Of a DNA stretch of 64,000 bases, positions 1-7,971 are shown piece by piece. Origin of the DNA: Acidobacteriota bacterium. GTDB taxonomy: Bacteria > Acidobacteriota > Terriglobia > UBA7540. A program made the translations under genes and the position numbers. The stretch is taken from NCBI GenBank assembly GCA_004298155.1, contig SCRD01000028.1, forward strand, positions 1 to 64,000. The letters are read 5' to 3'. A model generated the notes under the pieces. That model was not told where the DNA came from, searched no databases, and worked only from the letters and a program-made list of their open reading frames with translations. The stretch's first letter is position 1, and each line of letters starts with the position of its first letter.

Positions 1-1
1 C

Positions 2-304
2 GAAAAAGATTTCACCGCGCATGCCGAGCTCAAAGCTATCCAGGAGGCCTGTCGCAATTTAGGGACGTCCGACCTCGATGGCTGCGAGTTGTATACCACT
101 GCGGAGCCCTGCTTCATGTGTTCGTTCGTGATTCGCAGCGCCCATCTTTCCAGGGTAGTCATGGGAAAGGCCGTGCCGCACGTTGGCGGCGTCAGCTCCA
201 AGCATCCCATTCTGATTGATGCTGGCATTCCCAACTGGCCGCAGCCTCCGGTAGTGGTGACAGGCGTGCTCGAAAAGGAATGTAATGAGTTGTACATTCA
301 TTAG
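2..304 (+). CDS. Nucleoside/cytidine deaminase family protein, 5' truncated by window edge
   Basis: The reading frame is open from the first bases and ends at TAG 302-304, so the N-terminus lies outside the window. The visible part carries both zinc-binding signatures of the cytidine/guanine/tRNA-adenosine deaminase fold: an HAE motif about 7 residues in and PCFMC about 30 residues later. The Glu of HAE is the expected catalytic proton shuttle. The family hydrolytically deaminates a nucleobase in free nucleosides, bases or tRNA. The order HAE then PCxxC fits a guanine-deaminase or TadA-like member, but the substrate cannot be fixed from this fragment. The next gene is on the opposite strand and converges on it. 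Confidence 0.85.
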   Translation, partial: EKDFTAHAELKAIQEACRNLGTSDLDGCELYTTAEPCFMCSFVIRSAHLSRVVMGKAVPHVGGVSSKHPILIDAGIPNWPQPPVVVTGVLEKECNELYIH

Positions 305-373
305 ACAGCCGCTGATTTCTACCCGTCACTCGGCCGACGCCGTACCGCGATGGGCGGCGATTAGCGCGATCCA

Positions 374-838
374 CTATTTTGCCGAGAGCGTGAACTGTTT
401 TCCCTTTTCCCCGACTTGAAAAATCAGGAGTTTTGCGGGCTTTGTGCTGCTCAGGTTGCGCAAAGAGCGGTGGATGTGCATCGGAGGCTCGTAAAAGAAC
501 TCGCCGGGTTTGTAGCTGCGGGGAGGGTCCGGGTCAACCTGGTTCTCGATCTCGCCGTCCAGCAGATAGGCAAAAACCGGCCCCGTATGCTTGTGCGGCT
601 GCGAGCTGCCACCGGGAGCGATGGTGAGTGTGAGCACCGTCACCTCCGAGTTGGGCATTTCAGCCAGAGGTTCCTCCATCAGCGTGTGGATTCCGATGGC
701 CCGCATGTGTTGCATGTGGCCCTGGGCGTCTTGTGAGATCTGTTGGGCCGCTGCGCGCAAGGGCGTGCCCGCGCGTTCCAAAAATAATCCGCCCAGTAAG
801 GCGGCAAGACTGCTGTTTACTTCGCGTCGAGCTATCAT
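374..838 (-). CDS. Cupin domain protein with N-terminal export-like segment
   Basis: A 154-residue protein. The chosen ATG (836-838) is preceded by AAAGGAG nine bases away; a longer frame upstream has no ribosome site. Residues 1-31 begin with MIARR and a hydrophobic Ala/Leu stretch that could be a signal or anchor. Residues about 65-140 form a single cupin barrel with HKH (His82, His84) in motif 1, GE at about 96, and HIH (His121, His123) in motif 2, enough to hold a mononuclear metal. No catalytic activity can be assigned. It lies about 100 bases downstream of the DUF3179 gene on the same strand and may be co-transcribed with it. Confidence 0.8.
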   Translation of the reverse strand: MIARREVNSSLAALLGGLFLERAGTPLRAAAQQISQDAQGHMQHMRAIGIHTLMEEPLAEMPNSEVTVLTLTIAPGGSSQPHKHTGPVFAYLLDGEIENQVDPDPPRSYKPGEFFYEPPMHIHRSLRNLSSTKPAKLLIFQVGEKGKQFTLSAK

Positions 839-937
839 GCTGCGATTCTCCTTTCGAAATGCCGCTGCAGTCCGCGTCGCTGGGCGCGTGCGCTTAAATA
901 GCAGCAATCGAGTCGCGCCTGGACCGCGGCCCAAAGG

Positions 938-2032
938 TTAACGTGCAGATCTTGAGCCGTACAGAAGGGTTTTTGGATGAAACTCCGACCAGGCGAACCA
1001 GAATTCCGGCTCCAGAATCAGCGGCTTTAACCGCGTCCCCTTCATGCGCCCGGCCAGGCATACGCCATAGGCATTCCACGTCGAATGGGTTTCCAGGTCG
1101 ATAAGTTTGTTGGCCTCAGAATCGACGGCGCGGAAATGCAGCCTGTTAGCGTCCGCTTCGGCCACGAACGCCGTGGTCGTGTCCGAAGCCGGCTGGTGCA
1201 CGACCAATACCGGCCTGCCTCCCACCGTGTCATTTACCACTCGAGTGCGCTGGAGCGCGGACATGGGGTACGCCTTCGCCTCTCCGCCCGCTTCAAGTCC
1301 CACGATCGTGTCTTTCGGATGAAGCCGGCGGTCGTGGCTGAAAGCGCCCTCCGGCGCGGCGCCGCGCATGCCTACTATTCCCTGGTTGAGGATCCTGTTC
1401 TCAACCGCCAACCGCTCCGCGTATCCAGGCAGTGGCTTCAGCGCGAGCGTATCGGGATACAGCTTGCGCCATTCGCTCCAGGTGGTGAGCAAAAAGGGAT
1501 ACAACGCCAGATGCGCGCCCTTGAGCGGCCCGGAGATGGCTTTGAGAGTTGACTGCTGCCAGCGGCTGCCTGTATCACGGTCTTTGAACACCTCGTTGCC
1601 GCCGATCAGACCTGCGGTATCGAAAACGAGAGCCCTACATCGCACGGCGGCCCTGAACACGAGGGCCGTGTTGCAGTACGATCACCATGTGACCGCGATG
1701 GGTCCATCCGCCATCCGGTCTTGAACAACGCCGTGCTGCGCCAGGATCGCCGCCGGATAAGCCTTGGCGGTTTTGCCGTCGGTCACTCCGATCAGCAGGT
1801 TGCTGGAAGAGAGAAAAATGGCTTGTGAAGCCGGGACGAATTGCGGGTGGTCGATGGTCACGTAGGGCAGATGCAGTTCTTTCGCCTGTGCCGTGATTCC
1901 CTGCGGCGCGAAAGTCATAACCATAGCCGCCAGCAGTACCGCCAGCCAACCGAGTTTGACACTCCTTATCGAGGACTCAACCTTGCCCAACACGCGATCT
2001 TCCGTTCCCGCCTTCTCTGGCGATTTGTGCAT
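938..2032 (-). CDS. DUF3179 family protein with an in-frame TGA, candidate selenoprotein
   Basis: Read through one TGA, this is a single 364-residue frame. Residues 1-48 have a basic N-terminus and a hydrophobic export or anchor segment (about 27-44). The rest is a DUF3179 domain on both sides of the TGA: residues ending IAVTW before it, then SYCNTALVF, GLIGGNEVF, DRDTGSRWQQ and TWSEWRKLYPDT. The TGA is codon 117 and gives W-TGA-S-Y-C-N, where family members normally read W-C-x-x-C-N. The stop therefore replaces the first cysteine of a CxxC pair. No other stop or frameshift is present and conservation resumes at once, which argues against decay. A strong hairpin follows the TGA. The biochemical role of DUF3179 is unknown to me. 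Alternatives are a recent nonsense mutation or a sequencing error. The start ATG at 2032 has no strong ribosome site. Confidence 0.75.
1643..1670 (-). promoter_or_regulatory. SECIS-like stem-loop directly after the in-frame TGA
   Basis: On the minus strand the RNA GGCCCU (1667-1662) pairs with AGGGCC (1654-1649) around a 7-base loop CGUGUUC. An outer CAC/GTG pair (1670-1668 with 1645-1643) extends it across a 3-base 3' bulge. The apical loop starts 20 bases after the TGA and has a G among its first two bases, both consistent with the general description of bacterial SECIS elements. The stem is GC-rich, and because the region is coding some pairing could be chance. Confidence 0.45.
1682..1684 (-). 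other. In-frame TGA at a conserved Cys position, possible selenocysteine codon
   Basis: TGA lies between IAVTW and SYCNT of the DUF3179 protein. The same frame is open for 116 codons before and 247 codons after. Recoding would create a U-x-x-C redox-type motif. TGA is an ordinary terminator elsewhere in the window (for example rhomboid, acyl-CoA dehydrogenase-neighbouring genes and cydA), so genome-wide reassignment is unlikely. Confidence 0.6.
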
Positions 2033-2377
2033 AAATCATATGCAAATGCCCCAAATCCGCCAGCTCTTGCAATGGAGCTCGCTCCCAGCGTTTCTTGTAG
2101 TATACACCCGACCACGAGGTGCGAGTTCAGATTCACTCAGCCTTGGCAGATATCCCGCGCAACATGCCCGGCCTGCCACAGAACCTGATACATCGTAATG
2201 TGATATATTGCCCATACCCCGTGCGCGATATAGCCATCCTCGGCGCTGAGCTGCTTCCGCGCCTTGTGGTGATCTGACCGCTGATTTTTAGCTGCTTGAT
2301 GTAAAATTCAAGAACCGTGGCCTTGCCAAGGTAGTAGGAACATGAACGGAAGCGACTCGAGACAGCGAGGAGGAAGC
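2033..2377. other. Intergenic region between DUF3179 gene and mutarotase gene
   Basis: 345 bases between two divergently transcribed genes, so it should hold both promoters. I see AT-rich patches (for example TAAAAT near 2301 and TGATATATTG near 2201) but no well-spaced -35/-10 pair, operator or terminator that I would call. Confidence 0.4.
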
Positions 2378-2701
2378 GTGAAACGATATGGGCAGGTGAT
2401 TCGGCTGCAGCCCGGAGCGAAGGAGGAGTACGTTCGCTATCATGCGAATGTGTGGCCCGAAGTGCTCCAGACAATCCGTGACTGTAACATCCGCAATTAT
2501 TCGATATTCTTAAAAGACGACACGTTATATGCCTACTTCGAATACATTGGCGACGATTACAACGCCGATATGGCCAGAATGGCCGCCGATCCCAAAACGC
2601 AGGAGTGGTGGGCCATTATGGAGCCTCTGCAACAACCGGCCGCGACACGAAAGAAGGGCGAGTGGTGGTCCAATATGGAAGAAGTATTCCACACTGACTG
2701 A
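2378..2701 (+). CDS. rhaM: L-rhamnose/L-fucose-type mutarotase
   Basis: A 107-residue protein matching the RhaM/RhaU mutarotase family (about 104 residues). Members interconvert the alpha and beta anomers of L-rhamnose, and relatives act on L-fucose. Family marks are the N-terminal KRYGQVIRL strand, YHANVWPEVL (His of the sugar-binding site), the YSIFL strand, and the C-terminal WWSNMEEVFHTD. GTG at 2378 was chosen because GAGGAGGA precedes it at a good distance and it gives the family length; an in-frame ATG at 2342 would add 12 atypical residues. The gene faces a lactonase-like amidohydrolase and an alpha-L-fucosidase, so L-fucose is as likely a substrate as L-rhamnose. Confidence 0.9.
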   Translation: MKRYGQVIRLQPGAKEEYVRYHANVWPEVLQTIRDCNIRNYSIFLKDDTLYAYFEYIGDDYNADMARMAADPKTQEWWAIMEPLQQPAATRKKGEWWSNMEEVFHTD

Positions 2702-2816
2702 CATCGGCTGAGGGGGCCTGCGAAAAAACTGCAGAGCAAACGGTGATGTGCCGGGCGGTTATATCCAATCATCCATAATGTTTCATAGGATTCTGGAACA
2801 TCAGCTGGTGTGAGGT

Positions 2817-3656
2817 TTATTCCAGACGATAAACACGTGCGGCATTTTCATAGAACAGCTTCCTCTGTTTTTCTTCCCCGGCCTGGTTCGTCAGCAGCTT
2901 GAGGGTTTCCACCCATTTTCGCAGCGAGGCAGCCAGAGTGCACACGGGCCAGTCACTCCCAAACATGACGCGGTCCCATCCGAAACATTCGATGACATGG
3001 TCAATGTAAGGGCGCAGATCTTCGGGCATCCATTTTTCCAAGTCGGCGTTGGCCAGTATCCCTGAAATCTTGCACACGACGTTGGGGAATTTTGACGCCT
3101 CCAGAATTTGCTCCCGCCAGGGTTCGAGCCTCTTGTCCTTCACTTGCGGGTTTCCGCAGTGGTCAAGGATAAAAGAAACCTTCGGGCAATTACTGATGAG
3201 ACTAACCGCGATGGGCAATTGGCGCTCCCGGATGCAGATGTCGAACGACAGCCCATAAGCCGCCAGCAGCCGGACGTTTTCGACGAAGAGGCGTGATTGC
3301 CCAACTTCGTCAGGCTGCGTGTGCAGCACTCTCCGGACGCCCTTTAGCCTTGGATGGCCGGCGATCTGGTCAAGATAGTCAGCAAAGCCCGCGTTTTCCG
3401 GCCTTCCGCAAGCGACCACGCCCTCCAGAGGATTGTCCTGCTCAGCCAGTGCCAGGATATGCCGAGTTTCGCCGAGCATGTAAGGTTCATCGACATCGGC
3501 TTCCATGTGGATCGACTTCTCGATACCCAGACCCTCGGCCGCCTTCAGATAATCCGTCATGCGGAAGCTTTTTCCCAGCGACGGAATCTCGCCAAGCCAG
3601 GAATAGGTGAACAGTTCCAGGTCCCAAAGGTGCTGATGAGTGTCAATGATCTTCAT
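2817..3656 (-). CDS. Amidohydrolase family 2 protein, probable L-fucono/L-rhamnono-lactonase
   Basis: A 279-residue TIM-barrel amidohydrolase of the family-2 type. The metal-site DTHQHLWD is at residues 5-12, a mid-protein LDHCGNP supplies a histidine, and FGSDWPV near residue 230 carries the catalytic Asp. Family members in sugar clusters hydrolyse sugar 1,5/1,4-lactones such as L-fuconolactone or L-rhamnono-lactone. The neighbouring GH29 fucosidase 51 bases upstream on the same strand and the mutarotase support the fuconolactone assignment by context. A 2-pyrone-4,6-dicarboxylate lactonase-like activity cannot be excluded. No signal peptide; cytoplasmic. Confidence 0.85.
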   Translation of the reverse strand: MKIIDTHQHLWDLELFTYSWLGEIPSLGKSFRMTDYLKAAEGLGIEKSIHMEADVDEPYMLGETRHILALAEQDNPLEGVVACGRPENAGFADYLDQIAGHPRLKGVRRVLHTQPDEVGQSRLFVENVRLLAAYGLSFDICIRERQLPIAVSLISNCPKVSFILDHCGNPQVKDKRLEPWREQILEASKFPNVVCKISGILANADLEKWMPEDLRPYIDHVIECFGWDRVMFGSDWPVCTLAASLRKWVETLKLLTNQAGEEKQRKLFYENAARVYRLE

Positions 3657-3707
3657 GGCTTCGTCTAAATCCTTCTGTTGGGATTTTCACTCCAGGCGTA
3701 AATACAA

Positions 3708-5156
3708 TCAGCGCGTTTCAATTTTCAGCACCGTGTCAATCGGGTCGGGAGCCTGCTCGGGAAGCTGAATGGTCACCCCGTTTCCACTTCGCTGGAAGCT
3801 GAGAATTTCTCCGCTTGCCAGGAAGCTCACTTTTGAGACGCGCTCGACTCCACTGAGGTTCAGGCTCCTTCCTGGCCAATCCAAAATGTGGAGGTAGGTG
3901 TTGCCTCCTTTGGTCGTCGTCTTTCCGTATGCCAGGCCCTGCAACGGCCCATACGTTGTTCCGTAAATGGACTCCCCGTTGCTCGCCAGCCATTTTCCTA
4001 TTTCCCGCAAGCGGTCCTGGAATTCCGGTTGAATGACTCCTTCGGGACTCGGCCCGACGTTGAGCAGGAGATTTCCGCCCTCGCTGGCTACGTTCACCAG
4101 CGTCTGGATCAGTTGTTTCGCTGGTTTATATTTGTGGTCATTCCTGTTATAAGCCCACGTGCCATTGATAGTCATGCAGGTTTCCCATGGCTGAAAGTCT
4201 TCAGGGCGCGGCAGACCTGAAGGCAGGCGGTTCTGGTCTGCTGGATTGGTTCCTGCAATCCGAACGCCTCTGATGGGGATCCGGTTCGGAACAAATTGTT
4301 CCGGTGTCTCATAGTCTCCCGGCGTTCCCAGCCGGTTGTTGAAAAGGCTGCTGGGCGAGAGTTCGCGAAGCATCCGCTGCACCTGGTACCCGTCGTACTT
4401 CTCCTGATTGTTCAACCCGTCGAACCAGAAAACCGCGGGTTCCCCGTATCGGGTGGCCAACTCTCGTAACTGCAGCTGGAAATAATTCAGGTAATTGGGC
4501 CACTGGGGGCGCGTTGGTTCGCCTTGCCAGTTTTCCGCTGACGGCTTTGATGTGTCCCGGAAGTCCTGATGGTGCATATCAGGCGGCGAATAATAATAGC
4601 CCAGAGGCATGTTATGCCTTCGGCACGCTTCCACGAGCATCATCAGAACATCGTTCTTGTAGGGTGTGTTTGTGATCTTGTAATCGGTGAACGATGAATC
4701 GAACATGCAGAAGCCGTCATGATGCTTTGTGGTAAATACGATGTACTTCTGCCCTGCCGCCCTCGCAAGTTCCACCCAGGCATCGGGATCGTACTTCACA
4801 GGATTGAATTTCTTGTAGAGATTTACGTATTCATTCTGCGAAATATTCCATTTCGGGCTCGGCCGCATAATCGGCCAGGAGATTTCGACGCTGGCTAGCG
4901 ACGAGGGGCCCCAATGAATGAACATCCCGAACCTGGCGTCCTGCCACCAATCCATGCGCTGCTGCCATAAGCTGCTGCGATGCCGGTCGGTTTCGTTCAC
5001 TTCGTTCCAGGCCTTCGAGATAGCCTGTCGGGCAGCCCCGTTCTGAGGTTCCTTCACGGCCGCGCTGAGTGTAGATGAGAAAGCGGCGGCTCCTCCCGCA
5101 CTCATGATCCGAAACATGTCGCGGCGTCCAATGCTTTCTTTCTTTCGGCCCTCCAT
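3708..5156 (-). CDS. Alpha-L-fucosidase, GH29
   Basis: A 482-residue GH29 enzyme that cleaves terminal alpha-L-fucose from glycans. The N-terminus has a twin-arginine motif (GRRDMFRIM, residues 10-18) followed by an Ala/Gly-rich hydrophobic stretch, indicating Tat export. The barrel shows RFGMFIHWGP (about 75-84), TTKHHDGFCMFDS (about 142-154) and AVFWFDGLNN (241-250), with Asp246 as the expected nucleophile. The acid/base residue is variable in GH29 and I do not assign it. A short C-terminal beta domain follows GNLLLNVGPSPEG. It is the likely first gene of a leftward unit with the lactonase, the product being taken up by the divergent MFS transporter. Confidence 0.93.
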   Translation of the reverse strand: MEGRKKESIGRRDMFRIMSAGGAAAFSSTLSAAVKEPQNGAARQAISKAWNEVNETDRHRSSLWQQRMDWWQDARFGMFIHWGPSSLASVEISWPIMRPSPKWNISQNEYVNLYKKFNPVKYDPDAWVELARAAGQKYIVFTTKHHDGFCMFDSSFTDYKITNTPYKNDVLMMLVEACRRHNMPLGYYYSPPDMHHQDFRDTSKPSAENWQGEPTRPQWPNYLNYFQLQLRELATRYGEPAVFWFDGLNNQEKYDGYQVQRMLRELSPSSLFNNRLGTPGDYETPEQFVPNRIPIRGVRIAGTNPADQNRLPSGLPRPEDFQPWETCMTINGTWAYNRNDHKYKPAKQLIQTLVNVASEGGNLLLNVGPSPEGVIQPEFQDRLREIGKWLASNGESIYGTTYGPLQGLAYGKTTTKGGNTYLHILDWPGRSLNLSGVERVSKVSFLASGEILSFQRSGNGVTIQLPEQAPDPIDTVLKIETR

Positions 5157-5452
5157 ACATTCCTTCCTTCGGCTTGAGCTTAGAACTCGTCTTTATACTT
5201 CCCCTTTGCCGCGTGTGATTTTACATCCGAACCTGCCGACTGCAAACATCTCTTGAGCCCCGGATCTGGCACAGCCGTTGACTTCTGTCGGTCGTGATTT
5301 CCCTAAAGGACCCGACCACGGTGGCAAGAACTTCTCGCTTCGCGATGCTGCAGACGCTACAATGCAGGCTTCGCAGCTACCTGCGGATTTGAAATTCCTT
5401 TGGTTAAACAGGCCTGAGCGATGGCTGCTGGCACACCGAACCAGGAGATAGC
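5157..5452. other. Divergent intergenic region upstream of fucosidase and transporter
   Basis: About 300 bases separating the leftward fucosidase from the rightward small ORF and transporter. It must hold promoters for both, but I see no clear hexamer pair or palindromic operator. Confidence 0.35.
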
Positions 5453-5575
5453 ATGGATTTGAAAAGAGCCATTGCTGCAGGCCTCAATCTTATAAAACGC
5501 CTTCGTGCCGTCCGTGATGGCCAGCCATTTCCTCCAGCGTCCGCAAGGCCAAAATCGAAAGGTAGCTTGACATGA
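5453..5575 (+). CDS. Small ORF translationally overlapping the MFS transporter
   Basis: A 40-codon frame starting at ATG 5453 behind AGGAGATAGC, a good ribosome site. It ends in TGA that overlaps the transporter start as ATGA (5572-5575). The product begins MDLKRAIAAGLNLIKRL, a possible amphipathic helix, and ends in a basic Pro/Lys-rich tail. I recognise no family. The layout suggests either a real small protein or a leader peptide whose translation feeds ribosomes to the transporter start, which itself has no strong ribosome site. It may also be chance. Confidence 0.4.
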   Translation: MDLKRAIAAGLNLIKRLRAVRDGQPFPPASARPKSKGSLT

Positions 5576-6828
5576 GGAACCGTCACCGCTGGCTTCTTCT
5601 CGCGCTCGTCTTTATTGCCATCATGATCAACTACGTTGATCGCGGCAATCTCAGCATTGCCGCGCCGGACATGATGAAGGACTTCCGGATCAATCCGGAA
5701 AGCATGGGTGTGCTGCTCTCAGCCTTTTTCTGGACCTACGCCGCGTTTCAGATCCCATCCGGGATGCTGGTGGACCGCTTCGGCATCCGCTGGTCTTACG
5801 CCCTGTCTTTTCTGGTCTGGTCGCTCTCATCTGCCGCCATTGCCCTCAGCCGCGGGCCCGGTGACGTAATCGGCATGCGCATGGCTCTGGGCCTGGCCGA
5901 ATCGGTTGCTCCTCTGGCCAGCATTGCTTTCATCCGCAGTAGTTTTTCCGGGGAAGAACAGGGGTTGCCGACTTCGATCTATATTGCTGGTCAAAGCATC
6001 GGGCCTGCGCTGGGCGTATTGGTCGGCACCATCCTGATCGCCCAGTTTGGCTGGCGGATGATGTTTGCCATCACCGGGTTGGGTGCTCTGGTCTGGGTGC
6101 CCTGCTGGCTGTTTGCCGCTCCGCCTGACGGCACCCGCGCCGAACGTAAGGCGGCAAGGGAAGCTGATAAGCCGGCGATCCCCCGGCCTTGGACGTGGAA
6201 CCATCTGTTGCGCAACGGGACTTTCTGGGCGATGGCGTTGGCCACCCTTCTGGCGTCTTACTACTGGTTTTTCGTGCTGACCTGGGTGCCAAGTTACCTG
6301 GTGATCTCGCGAGGGTTCTCAACGCTTGGAATGGGACGCGTGCTTTCGATGGCACTCCTGATCATGGCCCTGGTGAACATCGTGGCTGGCAAATTGGCGG
6401 ACAGGCTGGCAGCCGCTATGAGCGTATTTCGCGCGAGGTTGTGGTTTGTTGTGCTGGGGTATATCGGTACGGGGACCATTCTTCTTTTGCTGGTGACGGA
6501 CCGGTCATGGTCGCTTCCTGTGCTGGCATTTTCACTGTGCGCCACGGGCATTGGGAACTCCACCTACTGGGCCATTGTCCAGCATGCCTCGCCGAGGCAT
6601 TTGGTAGGACGTGCGATCGGTTTCCTCAACACGGTTTCCGTGACGGGTGGAGTCCTGGCGCCTGTGATCACCGGATGGCTCCTTGGGCCGCAAAAACATT
6701 TTGGCCCGGCGATTCTGGTTGCCGGCGTCTGCCCCGTCCTGGCTGCTGTCTGCCTGCTTGCGGTGGGATCCAGGGGATTGGCAGGCGTTAAGACATTGCT
6801 GGCAGGCAAAGTTTACACGGAAGCGTAG
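5572..6828 (+). CDS. MFS transporter, anion:cation symporter (hexuronate/sugar acid) type
   Basis: A 418-residue major facilitator with about 12 hydrophobic segments. It opens with a membrane segment containing INYVDRGNLSIAAP, the signature start of the ACS/ExuT-GudP branch that imports sugar acids and related organic anions with protons. Loop 2-3 has the MFS motif-A-like GMLVDRFGIRWSY. The central cytoplasmic loop (about 185-205) is charged. Neighbouring fucosidase, lactonase and mutarotase suggest uptake of a deoxy sugar or its acid; this is context inference. The start overlaps the stop of a 40-codon upstream frame. It may be co-transcribed with the following oxidoreductase (99-base gap). 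Confidence 0.9.
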   Translation: MRNRHRWLLLALVFIAIMINYVDRGNLSIAAPDMMKDFRINPESMGVLLSAFFWTYAAFQIPSGMLVDRFGIRWSYALSFLVWSLSSAAIALSRGPGDVIGMRMALGLAESVAPLASIAFIRSSFSGEEQGLPTSIYIAGQSIGPALGVLVGTILIAQFGWRMMFAITGLGALVWVPCWLFAAPPDGTRAERKAAREADKPAIPRPWTWNHLLRNGTFWAMALATLLASYYWFFVLTWVPSYLVISRGFSTLGMGRVLSMALLIMALVNIVAGKLADRLAAAMSVFRARLWFVVLGYIGTGTILLLLVTDRSWSLPVLAFSLCATGIGNSTYWAIVQHASPRHLVGRAIGFLNTVSVTGGVLAPVITGWLLGPQKHFGPAILVAGVCPVLAAVCLLAVGSRGLAGVKTLLAGKVYTEA

Positions 6829-6927
6829 TTGCGAATGGCAAACGCGTTGCAGTGGCTCTCTGTAAGTACAGGTTTTTCGGGAAGGGTCCCGGCGATCTCC
6901 CAGGACCAACACATGTGGGGCGCATGA

Positions 6928-7890
6928 ATGGGCCATTTTGACGCCGTGGTCGTGGGCATGGGAGGCATGGGCAGCGCGACCGCTTATCAGCTTGCGCGGC
7001 GTGGCCTCAAAGTGCTGGGCCTTGAAAAGCACAACCTTCTGCACGACATGGGCTCATCGCACGGCCTCACGCGCATCATTCGCCTGGCCTATTACGAACA
7101 TCCCTCTTACGTTCCGCTGCTGTTTCGCGCCTACGAATTGTGGCGCGAGCTTGAAAATCTTACGGGCGAACGCGTCCTGTTTGTGACAGGTGGTATCGAC
7201 GCCGGCTCTGAAAACGGCCGAATCGTCCAGGGATCGCTGGCGGCGTGCCGGGAGCACTCCCTCCACCACGAAGTTCTGGACGCCAGCCGGCTTCATGAAC
7301 GCTTTCCGGGGATCTGTCTGTCAAAGGACATGGTGGGCGTCTATTCGCCTGAAAGCGGGTTTGTCCTGTCCGAGCGCGCCATCGCACTCTACACGCGCCT
7401 GGCACTTGACCACGGAGCCGAGGTCCATGGCCGGGAACCCGTGACGGGCTGGGAAGTTCATCGGGACTCGGTCATCGTCAGCACAGGCACTTCCACGTAT
7501 TCCGCAGGCCGGCTGATTGTGTCTGCTGGCGCGTGGACATCGAAACTGATTCCCTCGCTCAGCAAAATTCTGCAGCCGGAACGGCAGGTGCTGATCTGGA
7601 CCCGCCCGCTCCGTTCGGAAATTTTCCAGTTGGGCGCATTCCCGATATTCAATCTGCAAAGCCCTGAAGGCCACTTCTATGGTTTCCCCGTGCACGACTT
7701 CCCGGGATTCAAGATGGGGCGGTATCATCACCGCAACGAAAAAGTGGACCCTGACGCGATGGACCGCGAGTGCCATCCCGAAGATGAAGCGGTGCTGCGG
7801 GAAGGCATCGCACGCTATTTCCCGGAAGCGAACGGTCCCACGCTCGCGCTGAAGACATGCCTGTTTACCAACACGCCCCTGACCGTGTAG
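6928..7890 (+). pseudogene. FAD-dependent oxidoreductase (sarcosine oxidase-like), C-terminally truncated
   Basis: A 320-residue member of the DAO/monomeric sarcosine oxidase family, which oxidises amines or amino acids with FAD. The N-terminus has the dinucleotide fold (AVVVGMGGMGSATAYQLA) and the MSOX-type GLEKHNLLHDMGSSHGLTRIIR. The expected near-C-terminal CLFTNTP is present, but the frame then ends after four more residues (LTV, stop 7888-7890). Relatives continue about 60 residues further with a Gly/His-rich segment closing the flavin site. I find no continuation in any frame before the next gene at 7972, so a deletion seems likely and activity is doubtful. Confidence 0.75.
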
Positions 7891-7971
7891 ATTCATAACG
7901 GGCATCGGGGCCGGGAAAACCGCAGGCCTCGCTGCTGAGTCTGTGATAATTTCTCCAGCGAGGAGAATGCA

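Noticed and set aside
938-1660. A separate gene for the C-terminal half of DUF3179, starting at GTG 1660
   Set aside because: It would begin inside the conserved core without its CxxC-containing strand, has no ribosome site, and is in the same frame as the upstream half. One recoded or interrupted gene explains it better.
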